A DNA stretch of 64,000 bases from Paratinospora sagittata (GCA_035771175.1 CM069602.1:13043116-13107115); one strand, 5' to 3'. Numbered from the stretch's first letter, positions 11,260 to 23,089 are shown. Notes: generated by a model from the sequence alone, not told the origin. Program-made: numbers and translations.

Positions 11260-14200
11260 TTAAGAATTACCTAAGCCCATGAACTCGGCAAAGTGCTCCA
11301 TCATGTAGTCCTCACGCTCCCAAGTAACCTGTTCCTCGCCATGGAACTGCCATCTCACCTTAACCATCGGAATCTCACGGTTACGTAACCTCTGGACCTT
11401 CCGGTCAAGTATCTGAATAGGTTCCTCATCATAAGTCCCATCCTGCCTCAGTTCAATGTTCCTCCAGTCCAAGACGTGATCAAAATCACTCTTGTATACT
11501 CTCAGCATTGACACGTGAAAGACATTGTGGACTGCTGCTAACTGAGGTGGCAAGGCTAATCGGTAAGCGACGGGGCCAATTCGTTCTAAAACCTCGAACG
11601 GCCCAATAAATCTCGGAGCGAGCTTGCCTTTTATTCCAAATCTAGTTTGGCCCTTTTGAGGTGAGACCTTCAATAAAACTTGGTCACCCACCTCGAACTC
11701 TACGGTCTTCCGCTTGGCATCAGTGTAACTCTTCTGCCTGTCTTGGGCTACTTTCATATTATGCTTGATCCTCTTAATATTCTCTGTGTGTTCTTGTACA
11801 AACTCTGGTCCCATCATCGCAACATCCCCTACCTCCGTCCAACTGATCGGAGATCTACAGGGTCGACCATACAATGCCTCAAAAGGAGCCATGCCAATAC
11901 TGGACTGATAGCTATTGTTGTACGCGAACTCACACAAATGTATGTACTCCTCCCAGTTACCACTGGACTCAAGGACACAAGCTCGAAGCATATCCTCTAA
12001 AATCGATATCAACCTCTCAGACTGGCCATCCATCTGGGGGTGAAAAGCGGTACTGAGATCTAGTCTAGTGCCGAGCTGCCTCTGCAACCCCTGCCAGAAT
12101 ACCGATGTAAACCTCGGATCCCTATCTGACACAATCAAAACTGGCACTCCATGTAATCTGACTATCTCCCGCATATAGAGTCTGCTCAGCTTGTCCATAG
12201 AATCCCTAGTGTTCACCGGTAGAAAGTGAGCAGACTTGGTCAAGCGATCAATAATAACCCAAACAGCATTATGTCTCCTCGGGGTGTTGGGTAATCCCAC
12301 AACAAAATCCATAGTGACATGCTCCCATTTCCACTCAGGAATGGCAAGCGGTTGCATCTGCCCTCCAGGCCTCTGATGCTCAGCTTTGACTCTTTGACAG
12401 ATCTCACACCTCTGAATGAACTGAGCTATTTCTCTCTTCATGTCGGGCCACCAATACATTCTTTTCATATCATGATACATCTTGGTTCCGCCAGGATGAA
12501 TAGCATAATGAGATCTGTGAGCCTCTTGGAGAACACTCTGTCTAAGTCGTGGATCTGTGGGAACCCATAAACGTCCCCTAAATCTCAAGGCACCATCAGA
12601 TGACAAGTGTCAATCAGTAAAATCACTGCTCTTAGCCCAAGACTTGTATATCCCATAATCAACGTCAAGTCTCTGTTGGTCAATTACCTCCTGGACTTGT
12701 GTAGGCTGAGCTCTCATTTGAGCACATATCACAATCTGATCTGAAGGAGTAGCACATACACTCATAACCGTAGCCGCCTCAAGTAGTCTCCACTCATGAG
12801 ACATCTGGCGTGCTACCATAACTGTCTCTACCCGCTTCCTGCTCAACGCATCAGCCACTACATTGGCTTTACCTGGGTGGTATTCCAATGTAAAATCATA
12901 GTCTTTGAGGAGCTCCAACCACCTTCTCTGCCTCATGTTCAATTCCTTCTGAGAGAACAAGTACTTGAGGCTCTTATGGTCAGAATACATAGTGAATCTC
13001 TCACCATAGAGATAATGCCTCCAAATCTTCAAAGCAAAAACCACTGCGGCCAGTTCTAAGTCATGAACAGGGTAGTTCTTTTCATGCACCTTCAACTGCC
13101 TCGATGCATAAGCAATGACCCTATCCTTCTGCATCAACACGCAACCTAAGCCGATGCGAGAGGCATCAGTATAGATAACCAACTCCTGATCAGGCTCTGG
13201 CAAAATCAACACTGGCGTAGATGTCAATCTTTTCTTCAGCTCTAAAAAGGCATTCTCACACTCCTCGGTCCATGCAAATGACACATCTTTCTGGGTGAGC
13301 CTAGTCATAGGCGTAGCTATCTTGGAGAATCCCTGAACGAATCTCCTATAGTAACCAGCTAACCCAAGAAAGCTTCTGATCTCGGCCACTGTGGTAGGCC
13401 TAGGCCAACTGATAATGGCTTCAACCTTAGACGGATCAACTAAAACCCCCTCAGAACTCACCACATGACCTAAGAACTTCACTTCGGTGATCCAAAATTC
13501 GCACTTGCTCAGCTTTGCATATAGCCTATGCTCTCTCAGGGTTTGCAAAGTCACTCTAAGGTGTTCCTCATGCTCAGCTCGAGTCTTGGAATACACCAAT
13601 ATGTCATCAATGAAGACGATGACAAACTTATCCAGATACTGCCTAAAGACCCTCTGCATCAGGTCCATGAACATCGCCGGTGCATTAGTCACACCAAATG
13701 GCATCACAAGGAACTCATAATGTCCATAGCGGGTTCTGAATGCTGTCTTAGGCACATCTTCCTCCCTGATCCTCAGCTGATGATACCCGGAGCGCAAATC
13801 AATCTTCGAAAAATACTTCGCTCCCCTCAACTGATCAAACAAGTCATCAATCCTTGGGAGAGGATATTTGTTCTTGATGGTCACCCTGTTCAATTGGCGA
13901 TAGTCGATGCATAACCGCAAGCTTCCATCTTTCTTTTTCACAAAAAGAACTGGAGCTCCCCAGGGTGACACACTCGGGCAAATAAAGCCTTTAGCCAATA
14001 ACTCCTCAAGCTGTTTCTGCAACTCTTTCAACTCGGCTGGCGCCATTCTATATGGTGTCATGGAGATAGGCTTCGTGCCAGGGACTAGTTCAATAATGAA
14101 ATCGATCTCTCGCTTCGGTGGTAATCCTGGAAGATCTGCAGGGAACACATCTGGAAAGTCCCTAACAATGGCAATATCCTCAAGTATCACCTCACTAGTC

Positions 14201-14750
14201 TCTTCCTCTTCAGGCACTAACCCAACCAAAATCTCCCTATCTCCATCAGTCACAAATCTACCCCTCGTGACTGTCTGGTCTGAAGCTTTACCCTGTAGTG
14301 TAAACACTGGGTGTCCGGGGATTTGAAAAATGATTCTCTTTGCGAAACAGTCGACAACTGCATGATATGCCGTGAGCCAATCCATTCCTAGAATTGCATC
14401 AAACTCTAAAACCTCGAGGACTCGAAAGTCAATAGGCATCTCAACATCACCAATCTGAACCACACACTGGCTACAGATCATGTTCGGGTAGATCCTCTCC
14501 CCAGCTACAGTACTCACCACTAACCACGTACTAGCCATAATGGGAGTTAAATGCAAATTATCTACCATACGTCCAGATATGAATGATAATGTAGACCCAG
14601 CATCAGATAATACATGCATAGAAGTACCACAAATAATAAGAGTACCTTCCACCAAAGTCTTGGATGCTGTCGGGTCTGGCTCAGTAGCTGCCTTTGTTGT
14701 CTCTCTGGCACTGGACTGCTGCACAAATCCCTGAGCTCTCTAAAAATTTG
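11260..14750 (-). pseudogene. pol of the Tekay-like element with two nonsense codons
   Basis: Domains in order: aspartic protease ([11 protein letters not shown], where the family usually has DSG); reverse transcriptase with catalytic FIDD (near 13605-13620); RNase H; integrase with an HHCC zinc finger (CEICQ) and the D, D, E triad ([28 protein letters not shown]); and a chromodomain-like C-terminus ([18 protein letters not shown]). A TAG lies between the gag zinc knuckle and protease (about 14742). A TGA lies between RNase H and integrase (12607-12609), with the frame continuing on both sides. Each could arise by one C-to-T change from Gln or Trp. Apart from these the 3.5-kb frame is open, so decay is slight. 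Confidence 0.9.
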
Positions 14751-15523
14751 GACACTCGGACTTCCTATGCCCAGCCTGCCCACATTGATAACATAAAAAT
14801 GGAGCCCTGGGCGCAAATGATCCAGTCTGAGATGTCGTCACATAGCTTCCTCGACCTCTACCTCTGCCTCGGCCAGCAGTCTGTGAGAATGGGGTCTCGG
14901 TGCACTCGGTGCCTGAATAGGAATCGGGACAGGAGAGGAAACCACTGGTGAGGCCATCATACCAGTCTGAACCTGGGATGTCTTACTCTGAGTACCCTCG
15001 GACTGTGCTCCTCCATAAAACTTTCTCTACCTTTCCCATCTTCCCTTCTTCCACGGAGTCTGGAACTGCCCCCCAGACTTTGCTTGTGAAGTCTGTTCAC
15101 CTGGAGCTGCCCGTGTAGACATACCAACACTGAAAGCCACCAGTCCTCTGCATCACTCTCCAGTGTGTGAGCAGCACATAGGACCTGAGACTCCTCATCA
15201 AGCTCTAAAGAGCGACTGATCTTCTCGACATTCTTCAGCCAATCTTCGGCCTTTTTTAAGTCAACTCCACCAGTGAATTCCTTAGCCTTTAGTTTCATGA
15301 ACTTCTCTAGCAGTTTGATCTGCCGATTAGTGGGGTTCTCCACAACAATAGGAGCAGGTGTAGGCATAGGCTGAGGTACAACCATTTGAGGTCCTGCTGC
15401 CCCTGCAGCTCCACTAGCCTCAGCCCTACTAGTGCCCGCCTTATAACAACCCATATCATATAATACACACAGAAAATATGATAGTAAGGCTTTTAAGTTA
15501 ATTCCTTTAAGCTTTTTAATCAC
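14740..15523 (-). pseudogene. gag remnant of the Tekay-like element
   Basis: The 5' part (15523 to about 15130) encodes a recognisable gag start ending in AEDWW, a conserved word of the plant Ty3 capsid domain. The text then jumps out of frame to a short gag 3' part: an Arg/Gly-rich stretch and a CCHC zinc knuckle (CYQCGQAGHRKSEC, about 14753-14795). Most of the capsid region is gone, so a deletion of several hundred bases removed it. The protein could not form a normal particle, although RNA packaging by a helper's Gag remains possible. Confidence 0.8.
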
Positions 15524-15592
15524 CTAAATCTCTCACCAAATTCCTAGGTCAAAGTCATCTAAGTCCAATACATAGACCAAACCTAGTAAAAT

Positions 15593-15607
15593 CAGTCTCT
15601 GATACCA
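15593..15607 (-). other. Primer-binding site for initiator Met-tRNA
   Basis: Just inside the 5' LTR the minus strand reads TGGTATCAGAGA. This is complementary to the 3' end of plant initiator tRNA-Met (usual site TGGTATCAGAGC). It marks where reverse transcription is primed. Confidence 0.8.
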
Positions 15608-15609
15608 AC

Positions 15610-18569
15610 TGTGGCGACCCCGCGCCCCGGACCACCAACCCCACAGGGAATGGCATGCGGAATGCCGGGGCGGGACGCCCGGCGTAGGCATCTCCGACCA
15701 CTCCTCAACTCCCGTGAGGTGGTTGAGACCCTACGAGCCTTATCTCAAACAACCACATGATATCAAAATGTACTAAACAAAACTACCCACCGTATTAATC
15801 ATCCAAGACAAGAGATAATCCATAAAAATGAACCATAAATAAAATCATAATCCCTACAGTCCATTAAAATTGACATAGACATAAAATCTAAAATTGTGGA
15901 TACAAATAAAAACCGTCATATGCCCACATAGTCTATCTAACAAGTCCCAACTCACCCATACTACAATGTGGTAAGTGTTATAATTACATAATCCAAAATA
16001 TAATACTTCATAATATAAAACACAATTCAATCAAAATGCCTCTCAACTCACATAGAGGACTTGGATTCTCTCGCAGGCAAGGCCCTCAAGATATGACTAC
16101 TCCCTTGCCCTTATTCGGGACAGAAGGACCTGAAAGAGGAAAATGAGGGTGAGCCAACGATGCCCAGTGAATAGAATTCAAATATGCTATCAATACTCAT
16201 CAATAAAAACCATGTATGCATGTCAATGTGTAGCATGATTAAAAGCTCATAACATATAGATATCAAGCATTTATAATAAGTTCGATGCAAGTAAAAGTTT
16301 ATCAATTTGGATCCACATTCCACATGCCTTGGGTTACTAGTCCACGTCTATTTCACCGTGCCGTTGATCTCAATCATGTTTACTTGGGTTACTAGTCCAC
16401 GTCTATTTCACCGTGCCGTTGATCCCAATCATTTCCTTCTTAAAACCCTCCTATGACAAGGTCAAGTCCCCCTATTAGCCAGATAGATGGGCCCAACCAA
16501 AGTCATAAGGTTTTCTCAAATCAATGCATCATTCAAAACATTAGAACACATTCATGCTTTCAACATACAATATATATAAGTGATATGATGACATAAATGA
16601 TATAATCATAAGTGAAGCCTACTCACAACCAAGCCTCGCGAGAGTATTTAATCACACACGACCACCAAACCGAATCAACCCAATCAAGATCCTGAAACAT
16701 ACATCAATATCCTACCATACATCAATTTCTATGCTCAATTACATAGACATTACAAATCAACCCTAAATCAGCCCACATATAATTAATAGGCCTAAATCCC
16801 ATTTAATCCCATCATTCAACTCAAATCACATGACTTAGGCCTCTAATGCATAGTTCTCATTCATAAACCATTCTATTAATCAAAAATACTGATTTTCAAT
16901 TCCTTAGGCATAAACATGTCCAAATTTGGGTCACTTGATCACAAGTAGGCCTAACCCATGATATGGTCACAACCACCAAATCAGTAGCATAATCAACCCT
17001 AATCATGCTTAATTAAACATAAGTTGCATCAATTCAATGATTCTAAGCCAAAAGCATCAAAAGCCCTAAAATATGAAATTTTCCATACTTAGGCCATATT
17101 GTCGATTTACACTAGGTCGCCATGTTCAGCCATGTATATCACTGATTTTGCATCATGGGTTCATCCACAATGGCAACTAGGTCAACATAGTTGACATGCA
17201 AGCTATTTGGAAAGGTCTAAGTTCATATTCTAAATGTAGGTCTAATACAAACAACCCTACCAATTCTTCACATGTATTATTCTGTTCAGATGTATCAATC
17301 TACCAACAGAAATATGTAATCACAAAATCAACCGTAAAGATTGAAGTATGTGAAGAAACAAACCTTCTGTCCAAATATCAGCCCAATCCAACGGTGGACC
17401 GAAAAGATATGTATCTTTGATGAGCAAGTGTCTAATCAGACAGTTTCTCCTTTCCTGCTGCAAATACCCAAACTCAGATGGCTATATCACACAAAATAAT
17501 TAACGTATAAATATTTCCACCGTTCAGAATACATAAATATCTGTTTTAAATTACATACTCAAATTTGATATCCATCCAACGGTACGTTGATGATATCTAC
17601 AAGTTTTACCGAAACGGAACGAGAAGCCCAGAAATTCCGACCAGCTTTGTTTCAGAGGTTATATCTCTTAGCACAAGCTTCTAATTACGATCTCCACCGT
17701 TCAGAATGTATAAATATCAGTTATAAACTACATACCCAAATTTGATAACCATCTAACGGTAGATTTAGGAGATCTATAAGTTTGAGCGAAACAGTGCGAG
17801 AAATCCAGACTTTCCGGCCAGCTTTGTTTGAGAGGTTAGATCTCTCAGAAGAAACCTCTGATCTAGATCTCCACCGACCAGAATGAAGAACCATAAGCTA
17901 CGAACGTTCTGACAAAATTTGAGCTCAATCTGACCATAAATTCCAAAGATCCACTTCTTTGTTGAAAATCTCGCAGGGTTCTTACTCCTGCAACTCTCTC
18001 CTTCTTTCTCTTCTTCTTTCCTTTCTCTTCTTTTCTTTCTCTTCTTCTTTCTTTTCTCTCCACTCACCTCTTTCTAGCACTTCCTTGATTCCCTCCTTGA
18101 TTCTCTCCTTGATTCTCTCCTTGTTTTCCTCTCCTTGGTTCCCTCCACTCATTCTAGCACTTCCTTGAAGAAGACAAGTGGGCATTGGACACTTGTCCAC
18201 TTTCATGCACCAACCTTCACATGTGTTGGTCTCATACTACCCATACCAACCACATGTATTTTAAATGTCCAATCCATTTAATACACCAAATCTTCAATTT
18301 CATTTATCCTTTTATTCCATCAATCCTAACCCATATCAATTCATGGTTTAATGAGCCCATGCATAAATAATAACATATGCATTAAACTTTAATTTAACAT
18401 GACTCATATACAATTTATGATACATATATTTATATACATTATCAAGCATTAACTATACAAACATTAAACAATCATCAAACAAACACCAAACATATCAAGG
18501 CAACACATAGAGTTTGGGCAAAATACAATTGGGTTATGGGCTAGATGAAATAATTTTCGGGGCGTCACA
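15610..18569 (-). repeat. 5' LTR of the Tekay-like element (right copy)
   Basis: This is the promoter-bearing LTR because the element reads on the minus strand. It is 2,960 bp and nearly identical to the left copy, including every short spurious open frame in it. A pyrimidine-rich stretch lies at 17996-18060. Confidence 0.95.
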
Positions 18570-18990
18570 ATTAGGTTCAATCGTGTCCTACTGAACTTAT
18601 GATCTTTTGTGTTTTTCATGGATTTATCCCATGAATCTAAACTTTACCACTTAAAGAAAACATTTGAATGCGTTTTGTTGGTTTAGTACGTTATTTCAAT
18701 GGCAGTGCATCGTTCCACATCCTAAGAGGTCACCTTTTAATGATGATCGATGCACCACCATTCAAATAACATAATAAACCCACAAAATACAGTCAAATGT
18801 CTTCTTAAGTAGTAAAGTTCAGATTGATGGGATAAATCCATGAAAAAACACAAAAGATCATAGGTTCGGTAGGACACAAACGAACCTGACATTGTCAGTT
18901 TGGTTACACAAGACCAAATTGTGAGCTCCAGTTCGAACATGTGTTACCGAACCATAAGTCCCTAGTTCGGTCATGTAGGACCAAACCATA

Positions 18991-19317
18991 GGCAATTTTT
19001 TTTTGTTTTTGTTTTAGAAAAGTATCTTTCTGCCCAAAAGAAATTACGATAGATTGATGTGCGTCATTTTCCCAATTTGAATCATCCGCCATAATTGCTA
19101 TTAAATGTGTTAAAGAATGAAGTTTTTGAATGCCCTTGAGTTGGTTTCTAGCACACTAGAAGACCAAGAGAATGGAGTTTAAAAAGGATGCTAACCCTTT
19201 CAAAAATGACTCTTAAGGATTTTAAAGAGTAATTGAAAGAAAAAAAATATGTAGGAGAAAAAGGAAGATGGAAAGGGAACAAGGTTAGAGTTTAGGGAAA
19301 AAGATGAATGTGAGTCT
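18991..19317. other. Short intergenic stretch
   Basis: AT-rich sequence with no recognised gene or repeat. It separates the foldback element from the LINE relic. Confidence 0.4.
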
Positions 19318-20010
19318 GTCTTCAAAATCCCACAGGGAGTAGCCAAACAAATAGAAAAGCAATTCAAGACCTTTTTCTAGAGAGAAAAAAGTAGGGTACA
19401 CCAGTCCAGTAAGTTGGACAGAAGTTCAAAAACCAGTAGAGAAAGGCGGTCTTGGTGTGGGCAATCCAAGGTTGCAAAATGAAGCTCTATGTGGTAAATG
19501 GATATGGAAATACTTCATGGAACGAGATTCACTGGGGGCTAGAGTGGTCAGAAGAAAGTACGGAACAATTCTACCACAGGAACAACTAGGGAGCGTGGGC
19601 AGGGTAAGGAGATCAACTTTTAGGAACCCATGAAGGTTTATATCTTCACTTGCTCCATAATTCTTCTCGCATGCGGGTCTCAAACTAAGAGATGACAATA
19701 CCTTTCGTTTTTGGAAAGACAATTGGTTGGAAGATTCTACTTTGGCAAAAGGAGGGCCATCAATTGTGGGAAGGTTTTCGATTACTAGCGAGCTCTTGGG
19801 TTCATGTCTCCTCGTGGGGGAATGAATTTATTTCTATTATCTAGTTGGTTGATTAATTAGAGTAATTGTTTATTGTAAGGAAACTATTGTGGGTGGTGGT
19901 GTATGATTGGTTAAGCTTACAGGTGGATAGCGTTTGGCTGCACTTATGCCGCTTTTGTACAAATTTGTTAGTAATATATATACATACTTTGTTTTTTATC
20001 AAAAAAATAA
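19318..20010 (+). pseudogene. LINE ORF2 3' relic (end of reverse transcriptase and downstream region)
   Basis: Conceptual translation gives the typical plant LINE words VFKIPQGVAKQIEKQF, then PVEKGGLGVGNPRLQNEALC and GKWIWKYF, then LRDDNTFRFWKDNW after a frameshift. These follow the reverse transcriptase domain in plant non-LTR retrotransposons. Stops and frameshifts interrupt it. The 3' end near 19950-20010 is A-rich. It is a 5'-truncated, dead LINE copy. The antisense open frame at 19426-19722 is its shadow. Confidence 0.75.
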
Positions 20011-20419
20011 AAATGGAGAATGGTGTCCGGTAAGGTTAGTAAATGAGCTGAAGATGAATAGAAAAAAATTTAATGCTAGGGCATTATGAACAAATCATAG
20101 AAGGGTATTACAAAAATTAATTTTAAATTTTTTTACGGGTAAGGCTAATGTTTTAATGGGGTACAAATAGAAGCTCTTTGTTAAAACCTCAAGAGAAGTT
20201 TTTGAAAAATTGTTATATTCACATCATTTTTTTTTCTATCAATTTATTTAAAATTTCAAGCATTTTGCGAAAAAATATTTTTCATGCAAACAAACAATAT
20301 TTTTCATGTTTGCAAAAAGAATAAAAAATAAAAAAATAAATAAAATCATGAAAGTCTATCTTATTTAGGGGTCTCCGTCTAATTTTGGTCCGCAACCCGA
20401 ATACTACCCACGTTGCGAC

Positions 20420-20427
20420 TATAAAAG
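20420..20427 (+). promoter_or_regulatory. TATA box of the eS19 gene
   Basis: TATAAAAG lies 94 bases before the ATG, in a GC-richer core (GTTGCGACTATAAAAG) shared with the broken copy. Confidence 0.6.
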
Positions 20428-20455
20428 GTATCGATCTAAACGAAAAAAACCTAGA

Positions 20456-20464
20456 AAACCCTAG
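20456..20464 (+). promoter_or_regulatory. Telo-box in the eS19 leader
   Basis: AAACCCTAG matches the telo-box, a motif common near the transcription start of plant ribosomal protein genes. The equivalent stretch is deleted in the broken copy. Confidence 0.6.
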
Positions 20465-20513
20465 AGACGACGGAACAGAGAAACACAGTTGGTGTTTGGG
20501 CGAGTCGACGACC

Positions 20514-22430
20514 ATGGAGGCTGCTCGGACGGTGAAAGATGTTTCTCCTCACGATTTCGTCAAGGCTTATTCCGCTCATCTCAAGAGATCCGGAAAGGTA
20601 CCATTCTCTTTCTTCTTCTTCTTCTTCTTTTTTTTTTTAATTTTTTTCCATTAAAAACGATTAAGTTTCTCCGATTACTTCGGGCGTTCGATTATGTTTT
20701 AGGGTTTTAGGGTTTCTTATATATCCTTTTGTGTGTTGTGTTTCTTGATTTTAGTTTATACTGACTTATATTTGATCGTAGTGGTTTCGGTGGTACATTG
20801 AGATGTCTGTCGTTGTAATACTCGATTGTTTGTCTTTGTCATTCTATGTTAGTGTTCTCTTGCAAGTTCACAAATATGCTTTGCTGAGTTTTGGGCTCTA
20901 CTGATAGAGAAATTATCCTTGAAGAGAAGATGGTATCTTGGGATATTTGATTTAGAGCAAAAGGATTGCGATAACATGATATTAGTTGTATAGATGAGAA
21001 AGAAGATGGATTGATGGATTTTATGGTAAAAAAATGTGATTTTCTATCAATTTGTCTAGCTGCATTCTCAATATTTCAGTTAAAAGGGCCTGTTTGGTAT
21101 GCAATATAAAAGACAGTTTTTTTGTTTATAAATTCAGAATTCCTAGAAAACTTGTGTCGAACTGTTTTCAGAAAAATTCTAAACCTGTTTTTTAAATGTT
21201 ACTTTGAAATTTGTGAAGGAAACAAGAATACTGCATCGAGACTTTTTCCTTATTTTCTAAATATGAACTCTGAAAACAACTTTTATAAAACTTACTTTTA
21301 ACGACAGTTTTTAAATCAAATGCCAAATGGGATGCCAAGGTAGTGAATACTTCAACTCTGGAAATGTATTTGTTTAAAAATTTTGTGTGTTGTTTTGATA
21401 ATAAAAGAAAATGATGATTATTGATTGCCATATAGTAATAAATGAATGCTTTCCAAATGTTAAAGATATTTCTGGAAGAACCTTGTTTCATATTTTCAAA
21501 TGCCTAGCATAACCATGTACTAAATACATTATATGTATTTTACACCAGAATTCAAAGAAGTCTCACTCTTGAAGAATCCTTTGTCCTTTGCTCACTTTTT
21601 TTTTTTTTTTAAACTTCTTTTATTAATAGATGGAGCTTCCTCATTGGACCGATATTGTTAAGACTGCAAGGTTCAAGGAGCTTGCTCCATATGATCCTGA
21701 TTGGTACTTTGTTAGAGCTGGTATGAAGTCTCTCCCTTATGATCTCAAATCCTTCCATTTTTCTCAACATTTCCTTGACAACTATGTATCAATTTATTAT
21801 CTCCAAGTATTATTGTGATTATGTATTTGAATGTTCATCTTTCATTTAATTCGGCATTGCAGCTTCCATGGCCAGAAAGATCTACTTGAGGCAGGGTATT
21901 GGAGTTGGTGGTTTTCAGAAGATTTATGGTGGACGCAAGAGGAATGGGAGCCGCCCACCACATTTCTGCAAGAGCAGTGGTGCGGTTGCTCGTAACATCC
22001 TCAAACAGCTGCAGGATATGAATATTGTTGAGATTGATCCCAAGGGGTAAGTTTTCTGTTCTCTTGTTTATTATTGGAGCTGGAATAATCATTTTCTTTT
22101 CATATTAATCCTGATTTGAGATTAATAAAGGAAAATTAAAAAAAAAATACATTACGGGTGAACTTCACTGGTTAGTTGTATCTTGGTTTTGTACTGTTCA
22201 ATAGGTCAGCAAGCACTAGTCTGACTAGCGCAAAGTCGAAGCTATTCCCATCTGGCTGAACTTGTTGGAAGTTAAATAGAACATTGGAGCATGGACAGCA
22301 GATATCAATTCGTTTTGTAAGAAACTGATGTTATTCTGTATCTTGTGTTAACAGAGGGAGGAGAATTACATCAACCGGTCAGCGTGATCTTGACCAAGTT
22401 GCAGGGCGGATAGTTGTTGCTGCTCCTTGA
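20514..22430 (+). CDS. RPS19: 40S ribosomal protein eS19
   Basis: Four coding exons: 20514-20597, 21630-21720, 21863-22046 and 22355-22430. They give 144 residues, close to the roughly 143 usual in plants. All introns have GT-AG ends and the frame is continuous. The product starts [20 protein letters not shown] and contains [40 protein letters not shown] and [18 protein letters not shown], all hallmarks of eS19. It is a structural protein of the cytosolic small ribosomal subunit and is needed for maturation of 18S rRNA. The ATG is chosen because it gives the conserved [10 protein letters not shown] start and lies 94 bases after a TATA box. It is the intact partner of the broken copy 16 kb to the left. 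It faces the TPX2-family gene tail to tail. Confidence 0.96.
21086..21336 (+). mobile_element. MITE in intron 1 of the eS19 gene
   Basis: The ends GGGCCTGTTTGGTATGC and (complement) GGCATCCCATTTGGCAT match the MITE in the broken copy. The shared position shows that insertion preceded the gene duplication. Confidence 0.6.
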
Positions 22431-23089
22431 GCGAGTTATTGGGCCATTTTTGCTTGCATAATACTGTCATTGTCCTGATGTTTTGAGGTTTGAGATTTTT
22501 ATTTATTGAAAGGATGTAAAATTAGAAGGATTTTATTTAGTGAAGTGTTTTGCTGAAACTAACAGATTCTACTGGCTATGCCTTAAACCTTTAAGACATT
22601 GGATTGTCTAAAATTTAGTGTTTGGTACAAGATTTGAGATAATTTAGTAGTGGATCAATAGATGGAAATGTTTTTACCAATGTACGGCGTTAGTGCCTTT
22701 TTTATCTTTTATTTTTGAGTGTTTTCTTGAGGTTTAAATGCCTTTGGTGGAGCTCTTCAAGGGAGTTATTACCTTATTGAGTCTTCTGTTATAATCCCCA
22801 ATGGTATATAAGATGTATAGATTTTTAATTTTGCAAGTGATATATCTCTTTATAAATGATTGATTTGCATAAAAATTCTCCTTATTAGAAGACTTTTTAA
22901 ATTAATTGATAAGACCTGTTAAATTCATAACCCTCCCACACTACTTGCAACAATACGTTCACATACTTGCAATAATACGTTTTTCTTAAGTCATGAAACA
23001 TGAAAATAATTGCTTTTTCATTAAATCATGTTGTTTAAACGAAACGGCTGACGCCCAATCCCCCCCATGGATTAAATTGTGTATTTTAT

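Larger units (their letters stand above)
8257..18569 (-). mobile_element. Ty3 (Metaviridae) LTR retrotransposon, Tekay/Del-like chromovirus, internally defective
   Basis: The element is 10,313 bp. It has two LTRs that begin TGTGG and end CACA, flanked by the 5-bp target duplication ATTAG (8252-8256 and 18570-18574). The coding order on the minus strand is gag remnant, protease, reverse transcriptase, RNase H, integrase and a C-terminal chromodomain-like segment, which is the chromovirus order. The LTRs (2,960 bp each) make up more than half of the element. The interior is only about 4.4 kb because most of gag is missing. At least two nonsense codons interrupt the reading frame. It is therefore non-autonomous and would have needed proteins from a relative to move. 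Confidence 0.92.
8170..18990. mobile_element. Foldback (long inverted repeat) element split by a Ty3 insertion
   Basis: With 8257-18569 removed, the flanks form one inverted repeat of about 500 bp. The left arm is 8170-8256 plus 18575-18720. The right arm is about 18736-18990. Matching landmarks are GATAAATCCATGAAAAA on the right against its complement near 18615-18635, and GATCGATGCACC (18746) against GGTGCATCGATC-like sequence near 18700-18712. The arms carry mismatches and small indels, so this is an old MITE or foldback element with no coding capacity. The outer ends are approximate. Confidence 0.6.

Noticed and set aside
11680..14326. Plus-strand open frames across the Ty3 interior
   Set aside because: They are shadows of the minus-strand pol frame.
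19426..19722. 98-codon minus-strand open frame
   Set aside because: Antisense to the LINE relic, which has recognisable family words on the plus strand.
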